Below, one piece after another: positions 37,712-46,479 of a stretch of DNA of 64,000 nt; within the stretch, counting starts at the first letter, position 1, and each line of letters opens with the position of its first letter. The DNA is from Magnetococcales bacterium (lineage in GTDB: Bacteria > Pseudomonadota > Magnetococcia > Magnetococcales > UBA8363), in assembly GCA_015232865.1 (NCBI GenBank), contig JADFYU010000003.1:1-64000 (forward strand). Direction: 5' to 3'. A program made the position numbers and the translations under genes. The notes under the pieces were generated by a model, which searched no databases, was not told the DNA's origin, and worked only from the letters and a program-made list of their open reading frames with translations.

Positions 37712-38704
37712 ATGTCCAATACATTCAAAGCCCTGGTACTGAATCAACAGGCCGGTCGAACCGTCCACGCCTTCAAACAGCTGACAACCGACGATTTGCC
37801 GGCAGGGGATGTGTTGGTCAACATCAGCCACTCCTCTCTCAACTATAAAGACGGCCTGGCCATTACCGGACTTGGGAAAATCATTCGACAATTCCCCTTT
37901 ATTCCCGGAATCGATCTGGCGGGTGTGGTGGAAGAGTCGCAATCGGAAGCATTCCAGGTGGGTGACGCCGTTCTGTTGACCGGCTGGGGAGTGGGCGAAC
38001 GATATTGGGGCGGATTTTCCCAAAAAGCCCGTCTGAAAGCCCCGTGGTTGACTCCATTGCCAGAGTCGCTAAGCCCCACCCGTGCCATGGCCGTTGGCAC
38101 GGCTGGCTTTACCGCCATGTTATGTGTCATGGCCTTGGAGAGGCATGGCATTCAAAAAGAGAACGGTCCGGTTCTGGTGACCGGCGCCAACGGCGGAGTC
38201 GGCAGTATGGCCGTCGCCATTCTTGCCACGCTGGGCTATGAAGTGACCGCCTCAACCGGACGACCCGAAGAGAGCGATTTTTTAAAGGAGCTGGGTGCCA
38301 GCCATATTTTACCCCGCGCTGAGTTGAGCCGGGCCAGCAAACCCCTGGAGGGGGAGCAGTGGAATGGAGCGGTGGATACGGTTGGCGGCGAACCGCTGGC
38401 AACCGTTTTAAGTCAATTGCGCTACGGAACCGCCGTGGCCGCTTGCGGTCTGGCCGCCGGCGTACCGATTCCCACCACGGTCTTTCCCTTTATTCTGCGC
38501 AATGTCGCCTTGTTGGGTGTAGACTCGGTTATGTGTCCGCCAACTCAACGGGCAGAAACCTGGCAGCGGATCAGTACCGACCTGCCCCTGGACAAACTGG
38601 ACGCATTGACCCAGATCATTTCATTCGAGCAACTGCCGGATGCCGCTCATTCCATCTTGAAAGGCCAGATTCGAGGGCGGACCGTGGTGGACCTCAAGCG
38701 CTGA
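37712..38704 (+). CDS. acuI: Acryloyl-CoA reductase / YhdH-type quinone oxidoreductase
   Basis: About 330 residues from ATG 37712, chosen for AAGGAG at 37698-37703. MDR-family medium-chain reductase, zinc-free: N-terminal FKALVLNQQAG, SSLNYKDGLAITG, PFIPGIDLAGVVEES, NADPH-binding VLVTGANGGVGSMAVAIL, and GRTVVDL at the C-terminus. YhdH/AcuI reduce acryloyl-CoA to propionyl-CoA with NADPH and detoxify it. No DMSP genes are nearby. Stands alone on the plus strand before the MscS-like gene. Confidence 0.88.
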   Translation: MSNTFKALVLNQQAGRTVHAFKQLTTDDLPAGDVLVNISHSSLNYKDGLAITGLGKIIRQFPFIPGIDLAGVVEESQSEAFQVGDAVLLTGWGVGERYWGGFSQKARLKAPWLTPLPESLSPTRAMAVGTAGFTAMLCVMALERHGIQKENGPVLVTGANGGVGSMAVAILATLGYEVTASTGRPEESDFLKELGASHILPRAELSRASKPLEGEQWNGAVDTVGGEPLATVLSQLRYGTAVAACGLAAGVPIPTTVFPFILRNVALLGVDSVMCPPTQRAETWQRISTDLPLDKLDALTQIISFEQLPDAAHSILKGQIRGRTVVDLKR

Positions 38705-38824
38705 TCGTCGGCCAGAAAACATTCATCCTGGATACTTAAAATCATGAACCACTCACGAAACCCGGAAAAAACCGTTGTTATTACAACACTCTTGACACAA
38801 AACCCTGACTTGTTGGATGAACCA

Positions 38825-40543
38825 ATGAATCGCACCAGGTACGCACTGCCAGGGATTGTGAGAAGACTGGGGCATGTCGGGCCGGCTCTCCTCCTATTGA
38901 TGTTCACCCTCTTTTGGTCCACACCGGCCCTGACGGCAGAACAGCCGAATGCCCAGGCCGTTACAACAACGGACACCTCCGTTGAAGCCAAACTCAATGA
39001 CATCAAAAAAGATCTGGAGAAACGCCAAGCTGAATTCAACAGCAAAACGACAGAACTGCAGAAAGCCAAAACAGCTCAGGAGAAAAAAAGCCTGGAGAGC
39101 GAACTGATCGCACTCAACAAACTGATTGACGAGCAACAGACATCCTTCGAGATGATCGTCACCGGTGGATTGGAACAGGCCCTGGTTGAGGGAAAGGAGG
39201 AGATAAAATTTGATTGGCAAAAGGATCTCATGGATATCCTTCAACCGATCATGAGCGAACTGCGCAGCCTGACCGAACACAGACGGAAACAGGAGAACCT
39301 TAAAGCCCGCATCGCCTTCCATCAAAATCAAATCAATACCGTTTCGGAAGGGGTGAACCGGATCAACGAAATTGAGGAGAAAAAACTCAACGCATTAGCT
39401 CGAAAGACCTATCGGAAAATCAAATCCAACTGGACCAAAAAGGTGGAGGAACATCAACATTTGATGGAGATCGCCCAACTTCAGCTGGATGAAATGCTCA
39501 GGCCCAAAGAGATTGAAGAGTTTTCCATCACCGCTAATATCAAGCACTTCCTGACCGGTCGGGGCACCACCCTTTTTCTGGCCCTGCTGGCCGCTCTGAT
39601 CACTTTTACAATTTTAAAGTTTTTTCAGACCCTGTTTCTTAAAATTCGTGAAAAGAGACGTTCAAGACAGAGCCGGACATTGACCCGACTGTTGGGCGTC
39701 CTGTATCAGATCATCACCTTGGTTTTAAGCATTCTGGCTGTTTTCATCGTCTTTCACCTGCGCGGAGATCAAGTTCTTCAGGGGATAGCCATTCTGCTAC
39801 TGTTGATCGTCATCTTGGTTTTGAAGAACTCCATTCCAAAACTGATCGGTGAGCTTCGCCTGTTGCTCAACGTCGGGCTGGTTCGAGAGGGAGAGCGGAT
39901 TATCTATAACGGTCTGCCCTGGCTGGTTGAACGGCTGAACTTCAACACCAGCCTGGTCAACCCCGCTATTGTCGGCGGCAGGATTCAAGTCCCCATCCAA
40001 ATGTTAGTCGACCTGCACTCCAGAAAAAGCCACTCTGAAGAGCCTTGGTTTCCCTGTCGGATGGGGGACACCGTCATACTGGATGACGGGGTCTACGGAC
40101 GGGTCAAGGTCATCTCCATGGAAGGGGTTGTCATGCGGTTGGCCGGGGAAGCTCTCAAAAGCTATGGCATCGGTGATTTTCTCGGGCAAAACCCGGTCAA
40201 CCTCTCCTCCGGGTTTTCCATCGCCATTCTTTTTGGTATCGACTATCGATATCAAGCCCGTGCCACACGGGATATTCCCCAACTCTTTGAGAGCGGTGTT
40301 CTGGACGGATTGAAACAGGTCGAAACCTATGGTCAACATCTGTTGAGCCTCTCCTGCGAGTTCAACGATGCAGCAGCTTCGTCGCTCAACTATAAGATCA
40401 TGGCCACGTTTGCCGGAGAAGCCGCCTCCTCCTATTATCCCATCACTCGAAAAATGAACCAATTGGCGGTTGAGGTGTGCAATCGGCATCAACTGGATAT
40501 TCCGTTTAACCAGTTGACCATTCATCAAGCCCCCGGTAGTTAA
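38825..40543 (+). CDS. Exported MscS-like membrane protein
   Basis: About 572 residues from ATG 38825. A signal peptide ends near PALTAEQ; a ~200-residue coiled-coil periplasmic region (Lys/Glu/Gln-rich) precedes membrane helices at about 250-270, 295-315 and 322-342. A beta-rich cytoplasmic part starts FPCRMGDTVILDDGVYGRVKVI, like MscS channels. The usual pore helix with alternating Gly/Ala is not evident, so gating function is doubtful. A strong terminator follows. Known mechanosensitive channels release osmolytes on osmotic downshock. Confidence 0.7.
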   Translation: MNRTRYALPGIVRRLGHVGPALLLLMFTLFWSTPALTAEQPNAQAVTTTDTSVEAKLNDIKKDLEKRQAEFNSKTTELQKAKTAQEKKSLESELIALNKLIDEQQTSFEMIVTGGLEQALVEGKEEIKFDWQKDLMDILQPIMSELRSLTEHRRKQENLKARIAFHQNQINTVSEGVNRINEIEEKKLNALARKTYRKIKSNWTKKVEEHQHLMEIAQLQLDEMLRPKEIEEFSITANIKHFLTGRGTTLFLALLAALITFTILKFFQTLFLKIREKRRSRQSRTLTRLLGVLYQIITLVLSILAVFIVFHLRGDQVLQGIAILLLLIVILVLKNSIPKLIGELRLLLNVGLVREGERIIYNGLPWLVERLNFNTSLVNPAIVGGRIQVPIQMLVDLHSRKSHSEEPWFPCRMGDTVILDDGVYGRVKVISMEGVVMRLAGEALKSYGIGDFLGQNPVNLSSGFSIAILFGIDYRYQARATRDIPQLFESGVLDGLKQVETYGQHLLSLSCEFNDAAASSLNYKIMATFAGEAASSYYPITRKMNQLAVEVCNRHQLDIPFNQLTIHQAPGS

Positions 40544-40544
40544 T

Positions 40545-40592
40545 TCAAAGAAAAAAAAACCCGCCGAAACCGGCGGGCTTTTTTTTCTTTGA
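40545..40592. terminator. Bidirectional intrinsic terminator
   Basis: CCCGCCG/CGGCGGG stem with a short loop, extended by A-run and T-run arms (TTCAAAGAAAAAAAA and its complement). It serves both the MscS-like gene and the convergent FlgO-domain gene. Confidence 0.88.
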
Positions 40593-40602
40593 ATGCCAAA
40601 AA

Positions 40603-41184
40603 CTACTGAATCAACAGGGATTGGATGTCACGGGTCAAAGGCATGTCAAAATCTTCTGCGGCCAGGGTTACACCATCCCTGAGGCGAACCACCGAGGTTG
40701 AGATGTAGACCCGGTTGTCCGAAGTGACATAACTGCCCGACAGCACCGCATGGACCTGATGAATATCACGGATTTTTTCCAGCTCACGGGTCAGGACAAA
40801 TTGTCCGAGCCGCTCCTGGAGCAAAACGTTTTTACGCAACTTGATTTCAACCAGAGAGTGGCCGGCCTGGGTAAAACGGTTGGCAATCTGACGGGAGATC
40901 AGTCGCCCGAAGGGCGTGGTTTTTTCCATATCCCGCTCATCGACAAAACTGGCGGGCAAGATCGACTCCTGACTGATTCGAAATTTATCCCACATCCTGG
41001 CCAGCATTTTATCGGCGGCTCTTTGGCTGCTCTCTTGAATATCCAAGGATTTAGGCCCGGAGAGTGGCTGGGAGATCAGAGGATAAGTCTCCGGGGTGGT
41101 CGTGGCACAACCGGCCAGCAACAACGCACCGACACAAAGCCCCAACACTGTTTTATGAATACCAGACATGGTATCAGACTCCAT
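40603..41184 (-). CDS. FlgO-domain lipoprotein (1)
   Basis: 193 residues. Lipobox LLLAGC follows a signal peptide (cleavage before about Cys25). FlgO-domain features: LPASFVDERDMEKTTPFGRLISRQIANRFTQAGHSLVEIKLR and ERLGQFVLTRELEKI. FlgO-like outer-membrane proteins affect flagellar stability and motility. The neighbouring 41187-41852 gene is a paralogue on the same strand ending 3 bp upstream, so they form a tandem pair. Confidence 0.85.
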   Translation of the reverse strand: MESDTMSGIHKTVLGLCVGALLLAGCATTTPETYPLISQPLSGPKSLDIQESSQRAADKMLARMWDKFRISQESILPASFVDERDMEKTTPFGRLISRQIANRFTQAGHSLVEIKLRKNVLLQERLGQFVLTRELEKIRDIHQVHAVLSGSYVTSDNRVYISTSVVRLRDGVTLAAEDFDMPLTRDIQSLLIQ

Positions 41185-41186
41185 TC

Positions 41187-41852
41187 TTATTGGTTCACGA
41201 CCGTCATGGAAGTGCCACCACCGGTGGCCATCAAAAGATCACGGACATCGATACCAAGCGGAATCTTGGCATCCACCGAGGCCAGAACCTGACGATCTTT
41301 GATCTGGATCAGACGGGCGGTAAAATCCAGCACCGATTTGGTCTCGGTATAGTTTCCCACCACCACGGCATAGGCCTTATTGTCGGCGGACAGCTTGGCA
41401 ATATCGCGAGAGAGAATGAACTCCCCCTGCTGCTGACGAATAGCCAACGCATTTCTCAGACGCGGCTCAACCACCCGATATCCCTGCTGGGTAAAGCGTG
41501 ATCCCACATGGTCGGAGATCAATACCCCCAGCTCCGAGGAGGAGTCCAGATTATTGCGGTTGACAAAGCTGGTCACCAGGATGGGTTTGCGTTGATGGAA
41601 CGACGGATGGTTTTTCCGAAGCTCCGCGACCAAGGCATCGGCCACGGCATGACTCATCCGAATCAGATCGACATCGACGTTGATCTGTTCTGGCGCATTG
41701 GGCAGATGTCCCGGTTGCTGCATCGGCTGTCCCTGTGCCACTTGCCCAGAGGTGAACAGCCCACTGCCGTCACCGGGATAATGAATACAACCAGAAAGAG
41801 CCGCCGCCATGATCATGGATGTCAAGCCGACGTGAGCTACAGATTTTTTCAT
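41187..41852 (-). CDS. FlgO-domain lipoprotein (2)
   Basis: 221 residues. Signal peptide ending ALSGC gives a lipobox (Cys22). FlgO region: ILVTSFVNRNNLDSSSELGVLISDHVGSRFTQQGYRVVEPRLR and QQQGEFILSRDIAKL. The N-terminal part is longer and Gln/Pro-rich. Upstream paralogue of the 40603 gene in an apparent operon. Predicted outer-membrane or periplasm-facing lipoprotein; the link to flagella is from family knowledge only. Confidence 0.85.
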   Translation of the reverse strand: MKKSVAHVGLTSMIMAAALSGCIHYPGDGSGLFTSGQVAQGQPMQQPGHLPNAPEQINVDVDLIRMSHAVADALVAELRKNHPSFHQRKPILVTSFVNRNNLDSSSELGVLISDHVGSRFTQQGYRVVEPRLRNALAIRQQQGEFILSRDIAKLSADNKAYAVVVGNYTETKSVLDFTARLIQIKDRQVLASVDAKIPLGIDVRDLLMATGGGTSMTVVNQ

Positions 41853-42277
41853 GAGATTTTCCCCACAATCAACAAAAAATGATTGGAACTATTTATTTAA
41901 TTAAAGTTTCTCTGCCGTTTTTCTAAAATATCCGCCTGTTGGATAACGAACCTTTGCCTAAAGCTTTATGCAATCGCTATTCCAACTCACAAGAAACAAT
42001 TTTTCTTTTAAACATTTTCCTTGACTTTTCCGATTTCAAGCCGGATCAGATCCAACACCGGCCCAAAGACCATCTAGCCTTCGACCAGGATTTTCTTTGC
42101 AAATTTCAGGCCTCTCCCCAATTTGTCCTGAATACGACGGCAATCCCTGATTTTTTTGGCGTCAAACAATAAAATAAGTCACCCCCCCTGTTACCAAACA
42201 AAATGTTTTGGTATAAATACCGGAGTTGATTGTTGACGGAAGAATCGGTTTTTTGACGACAATATTGAGGAGCAGAT
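41853..42277. other. 425-bp intergenic region upstream of recA
   Basis: A frame at 41939-42172 has no homologue-like features and is not counted. The recA-proximal end holds a palindrome at 42192-42213 and TATAAA at 42212-42217. Nothing else is evident. Confidence 0.5.
42192..42213. promoter_or_regulatory. Palindrome upstream of recA, candidate SOS operator
   Basis: An imperfect 22-bp inverted repeat with arms TACCAAA and TTTGGTA overlaps the start of a TATAAA box, about 65 bp before recA. It resembles neither the E. coli LexA box nor the GTTC-type box, but placement suits a repressor site. Confidence 0.35.
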
Positions 42278-43309
42278 GTGAGTAAGGATAGCAACAAAGC
42301 CAAAGCTCTGGACGCAGCCATTTCCCAGATTGAACGCCAGTACGGCAAAGGGTCCATCATGCGGATGAGCGACAAAGCCATCCAAGATGTTCCTGTGGTT
42401 TCAACCGGATCGCTGGGCATCGACATCGCCCTGGGTATCGGCGGCCTGCCCAAAGGTCGAATCATCGAAGTCTACGGGCCGGAATCCTCAGGAAAAACCA
42501 CCCTCGCCCTGCATGTCGCCGCCGAAATACAACGTCAGGGCGGAACAGCGGCCTTTGTCGATGCCGAACATGCCCTGGACCCGGTTTATGCCCGCAAGCT
42601 GGGTGTGGATATCGATCAACTCCTGATCTCTCAGCCAGATACCGGTGAACAGGCCCTGGAAATTGTCGATATGCTGGTTCGCTCTGGAGCGGTTGATCTG
42701 GTCGTCATCGATTCCGTTGCCGCGTTGACCCCAAAAGCCGAGTTGGAAGGAGAGATGGGGGACTCTCATATGGGCCTGCAAGCCCGCCTCATGTCACAAG
42801 CCTTGAGAAAATTGACCGGCTCCATCTCCCGTTCCAATGCCATGGTGCTGTTCATCAACCAGATCCGGCAGAAAATTGGCGTCATGTTTGGCAACCCGGA
42901 GACCACCACTGGCGGTAACGCCTTGAAATTTTACGCTTCGGTCCGCCTGGATATCCGTCGCATCGGTTCGGTCAAGGACAAAGAAGAGGTGATCGGCAAC
43001 CGCTGCAAGGTCAAGGTGGTCAAGAATAAAATGGCCCCACCCTTTCGCATTGTCGAGTTGGACATCATCTACGGAGAGGGAATCTCCCTGGTCGGCGAAG
43101 TCTTGGATATGGCTGTTGAAGAAAAACTGGTCGAAAAATCAGGCGCATGGTACTCCAGAGATGGCGAACGAATCGGTCAGGGCCGAGAAAATGTCAAACG
43201 CTATTTTATCGAAAATCCAGCCGCTCTCCAGGAGCTGGAGGAGCAGTTGCGTGTCAAATTTGAACTGCCTGCCAAATACACCAAATCCAACAAGGAAAGT
43301 GGGCAATAA
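42278..43309 (+). CDS. recA: Recombinase A
   Basis: 343 residues from a GTG start with GAGGAG 4-10 nt upstream. P-loop GPESSGKT at 67-74; [21 protein letters not shown] at the N-terminus; [43 protein letters not shown] (L2 loop). Catalyses strand exchange and LexA cleavage in the SOS response. The stop overlaps the parC ATG by 1 nt; co-transcription with parC is unusual (recX or alaS is more common). Confidence 0.98.
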   Translation: MSKDSNKAKALDAAISQIERQYGKGSIMRMSDKAIQDVPVVSTGSLGIDIALGIGGLPKGRIIEVYGPESSGKTTLALHVAAEIQRQGGTAAFVDAEHALDPVYARKLGVDIDQLLISQPDTGEQALEIVDMLVRSGAVDLVVIDSVAALTPKAELEGEMGDSHMGLQARLMSQALRKLTGSISRSNAMVLFINQIRQKIGVMFGNPETTTGGNALKFYASVRLDIRRIGSVKDKEEVIGNRCKVKVVKNKMAPPFRIVELDIIYGEGISLVGEVLDMAVEEKLVEKSGAWYSRDGERIGQGRENVKRYFIENPAALQELEEQLRVKFELPAKYTKSNKESGQ

Positions 43310-45570
43310 TGACCGATCCTCTTCTCATCGAAGAGGCCCCTCTTCGTTTTGAACTGGAAAACCGATATCTGGCCTATGCCCTTTCAACCATCATCAGTCG
43401 TTCGCTGCCGGATGTTCGGGATGGCTTGAAGCCGGTCCACCGTCGCATTCTGTTCGCCATGCGCGCTCTGCGCCTGGAACCGACCTTGCCCCCGAAAAAA
43501 TCGGCTCGCGTGGTGGGCGATGTCATCGGCAAGTTTCACCCTCACGGCGACCAAGCGGCCTACGACGCCATGGTCCGTCTGGCCCAAGATTTTGCCTCCC
43601 GCTATCCGCTGGTGGATGGACAGGGAAATTTTGGCAATATTGACGGTGACGGTGCGGCCGCCATGCGCTATACCGAAGCCCGTCTAACCAAAATCGCCTG
43701 GGCCATGCTGGAAGATTTGGAAAGCGACACGGTCGATTTTATCGACACTTATGATGGCTCCATGCGCGAGCCTGCCGTTCTTCCGGCCCGCTTTCCCAAC
43801 TTATTGGCCAACGGCTCTTCGGGTATTGCCGTCGGCATGTCCACATCCATCCCCCCCCATAACGTCGGTGAAATCATCGACGCGGCCACCCGGCTGATTG
43901 AAAAACCGGAGAGTACGGTTGCCGACTTGCTGGAGGTGATGCCGGGGCCAGACTTTCCCACCGGCGGAATTTTGGTTTCCACAGCCAGGGAGCGTCGTCA
44001 AGTCTATGAGAGTGGCCGGGGCAGCATCCGGTTGCGGGCGCGCTGGCACAAAGAAGATCTGGGTCGGGGCACCTGGCAGATCATCGTCACCGAGATTCCC
44101 TATCAGATCCAAAAATCCCGACTCATAGAACGGGTCGCCCAGCTGATTATCGACAAAAAATCTCCTTTTCTGACCGATATCCGCGATGAGTCGGATGAAG
44201 CCGTGCGCATTGTCTTGGAACCGCGCTCCAGCCGTCTCGACCCAGAGATGATCATGGCTTATCTGTTCAAAAATTCTGACATGGAAACCCGTTTCACCAT
44301 CAACCTCAATGTCATTACCGCTGAAACCCGGCCCGAGGTGATGGACCTCAAAGGGATGATCAACGCCTGGTTGAAACACCGCTACATCATTCATACCAGA
44401 CGGGCAGAATATGAGCTGAACCGCATCAAAGAGCGTTTGCACCTACTCTCCGCCTACCTGATCGTCCATCTCAACATTGACGAAGTGATTGCCATCATCA
44501 AAGACCATGACGAACCAAGGCCGGTTCTGATGGAACGATTTGCGTTGGATTATGATCAGGCGGAAGCCATTCTCAACATGCGACTGCGCAATCTTCGCAA
44601 ACTGGAAGAGATCAGCATCCGCAAAGAGATAGAAGAAAAAGAGCTGCGTGCCGAATGGTTGAAACAACTGCTTGCCAGCGAATCAAAAATGTGGCGGGAG
44701 ATAAAAAAAGAGCTGCGAAACACCAAAAAGGAGTTTGCCGATTTACGCCGGACCACCCTCGAAGCCGCCCCCCAGGTCATCGCCATCAAACCAGAAGATC
44801 TGCTCCAAAGAGAGCCGATCACCGTTATTCTGTCTCGACGTGGCTGGGTCAAAACCGTTCGGGGACACGATGATGATCAGATGGAAAAAATGCGTTTCAA
44901 AGGAGAGGATGAGCTGCTCAAGGCCATCAAGACCTACAACAACGAAACCGTCACCTTTGTCAGCACCTCCGGCAAAAGTTTCTCCATTCTGGCCGACAAG
45001 CTACCCTCCGGCAAAGGGTTTGGCGAACCGCTAACCGTCACCTTCGACCTGGATGGCCGAGATCAGGTTTTTTGGCTCATGCAGGCCAATCCACAACAGG
45101 AATATTTTGTTGTTACCCGTTTTGGCCAGGGATTTCGGATTAAAGGTGCCGACCTGGTGACCAACCATCGGTCTGGTAAACAGGCCATTTCCTTCAAAAA
45201 ACCAGAGGATTATCCCCTGCATCTGCATCCGGTCAAAGGCAGCCATGTTGCCGCCATCAGTCGGGGCCGTCTGTTGCTCATCTGTACCGTCGAGGAGTTT
45301 CCCCTCCTAGCCAAAGGCAAAGGGGTTCGCATTCAGCGGTTGGGGCGTGACGAGTTGCTGGTGGATGCGACGACCTTCAACCTGGAAGAGGGAATCACCC
45401 TGGATTCGGGCAAACGGACCCGGCACATCACCGAGTTGGAAAACTGGATCGCCCTGCGTGCCAGTAAGGGAAAAATGCTTCCCCACGGTTTTCTCAGCGG
45501 CGCGGTTTTCTCTGGAACCGGTGCTTCGATTCTGGTCGCCGGAAAAGGCTACACCGGCGAACTGTTCTAA
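43309..45570 (+). CDS. parC: DNA topoisomerase IV subunit A
   Basis: 753 residues, close to E. coli ParC (752). Catalytic Tyr121 in [32 protein letters not shown]; a C-terminal part with beta-propeller repeats rather than the GyrA-box QRRGGKG, supporting ParC over GyrA. Decatenates daughter chromosomes with ParE, which is not in the window. Overlaps the recA stop by 1 nt. Confidence 0.95.
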   Translation: MTDPLLIEEAPLRFELENRYLAYALSTIISRSLPDVRDGLKPVHRRILFAMRALRLEPTLPPKKSARVVGDVIGKFHPHGDQAAYDAMVRLAQDFASRYPLVDGQGNFGNIDGDGAAAMRYTEARLTKIAWAMLEDLESDTVDFIDTYDGSMREPAVLPARFPNLLANGSSGIAVGMSTSIPPHNVGEIIDAATRLIEKPESTVADLLEVMPGPDFPTGGILVSTARERRQVYESGRGSIRLRARWHKEDLGRGTWQIIVTEIPYQIQKSRLIERVAQLIIDKKSPFLTDIRDESDEAVRIVLEPRSSRLDPEMIMAYLFKNSDMETRFTINLNVITAETRPEVMDLKGMINAWLKHRYIIHTRRAEYELNRIKERLHLLSAYLIVHLNIDEVIAIIKDHDEPRPVLMERFALDYDQAEAILNMRLRNLRKLEEISIRKEIEEKELRAEWLKQLLASESKMWREIKKELRNTKKEFADLRRTTLEAAPQVIAIKPEDLLQREPITVILSRRGWVKTVRGHDDDQMEKMRFKGEDELLKAIKTYNNETVTFVSTSGKSFSILADKLPSGKGFGEPLTVTFDLDGRDQVFWLMQANPQQEYFVVTRFGQGFRIKGADLVTNHRSGKQAISFKKPEDYPLHLHPVKGSHVAAISRGRLLLICTVEEFPLLAKGKGVRIQRLGRDELLVDATTFNLEEGITLDSGKRTRHITELENWIALRASKGKMLPHGFLSGAVFSGTGASILVAGKGYTGELF

Positions 45571-45623
45571 TTAGATAATCCGCCCCATCTTGTGAAATGC
45601 GTGGTTTTTATTCAAGTCTCTTC

Positions 45624-45666
45624 GGGGCTTTGCCCCTTGGCCCGACCAGGGAGATAATCTCCCTGG
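45624..45666. repeat. Two hairpins between convergent parC and a lipoprotein gene
   Basis: GGGGC TTT GCCCC (45624-45636) and CCAGGGAGA TAA TCTCCCTGG (45646-45666). They lack T-tails but lie where both transcripts must end. The second is related to the CCAGGG palindrome at 32249-32274. Confidence 0.6.
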
Positions 45667-45682
45667 ACTCATACTGCGTTTT

Positions 45683-46411
45683 TTAAAAGGGTTCTGGTTT
45701 GTCGGCGGTCCGATAGTGGGCCGGGGCATCCGCCAACCAACTCCAATTGTTCTTCAGGTCGTCTTTCAACCTCTGATACTGGCTCCAAAGGGTGTTCAAA
45801 TCCTGATCACTGGCCAGGCCCTGTTCCATTTTTTGAAACGCCTGCTCCAGTTCGGCAATCCGGGCCAACAACTGCTGCTCTCGAAGTTGGGACTGTTTGA
45901 GTTTATTCGGCCAGTTTCCCTCAGCCTGAAGCAGAGCCAACTGCCGTTCCAGCCGGGCCAGATCGACCTGCACAGAGAGGGTCAGACCCAGGCCGAAATG
46001 GTTGCCAAAGACAAACCGATTTTCTGAGACAATCGCAACCTGAAGGATCTCTGCTGAAAGAGCGGTGATCTGCTCGGAAGTCAGATTGTTCTGCTTGATG
46101 AGTTGATGGGCGGCGATCTCCAACTCAAACTGCTGCAACAGCTCCCGTTTTGCTCTTTTGATAGCCCGTTCTCGCGCCCTGTCTGCCGTTTGGTCATCGT
46201 TGAAAAGTTCCCTGACCCGATAGGTGACCGACGCTGCTGTCTCAGCGTTCAGAATGCCGGAAAAAATTGGCGGCGCACCCTGAGAGTCAATCAGAGCCGG
46301 GGGCAGAGTGGCGGGTTGATCAGAACCCGGTCGGTGAGGGGTGGCCGTACATCCAGAAATCAGGGTCCAAGACAACAGGAGCAAGAAAGCGGTCCCACAA
46401 TTAAATTTCAT
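45683..46411 (-). CDS. Lipoprotein of unknown function
   Basis: About 242 residues from ATG 46411, with AGGGAG upstream. Signal peptide with lipobox LISGC. The mature part has a beta/alpha segment (TYRVRELFNDDQTADRARERAIKRAKRELL) and a C-terminal coiled coil (about 155-210, Glu/Gln/Leu-rich). No family recognised. It follows ftsK after about 70 bp on the same strand; LolA, the usual gene after ftsK, is absent. Confidence 0.65.
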   Translation of the reverse strand: MKFNCGTAFLLLLSWTLISGCTATPHRPGSDQPATLPPALIDSQGAPPIFSGILNAETAASVTYRVRELFNDDQTADRARERAIKRAKRELLQQFELEIAAHQLIKQNNLTSEQITALSAEILQVAIVSENRFVFGNHFGLGLTLSVQVDLARLERQLALLQAEGNWPNKLKQSQLREQQLLARIAELEQAFQKMEQGLASDQDLNTLWSQYQRLKDDLKNNWSWLADAPAHYRTADKPEPF

Positions 46412-46479
46412 GATCGGCTCCCTGGTCTCTTTTGTGAAAATTATATGGAACGAATTAACAGCATCTTTCACCGCCCATT

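Noticed and set aside
41939..42172. 77-codon open frame upstream of recA
   Set aside because: No protein-like composition, no ribosome binding site and no homologue recognised.
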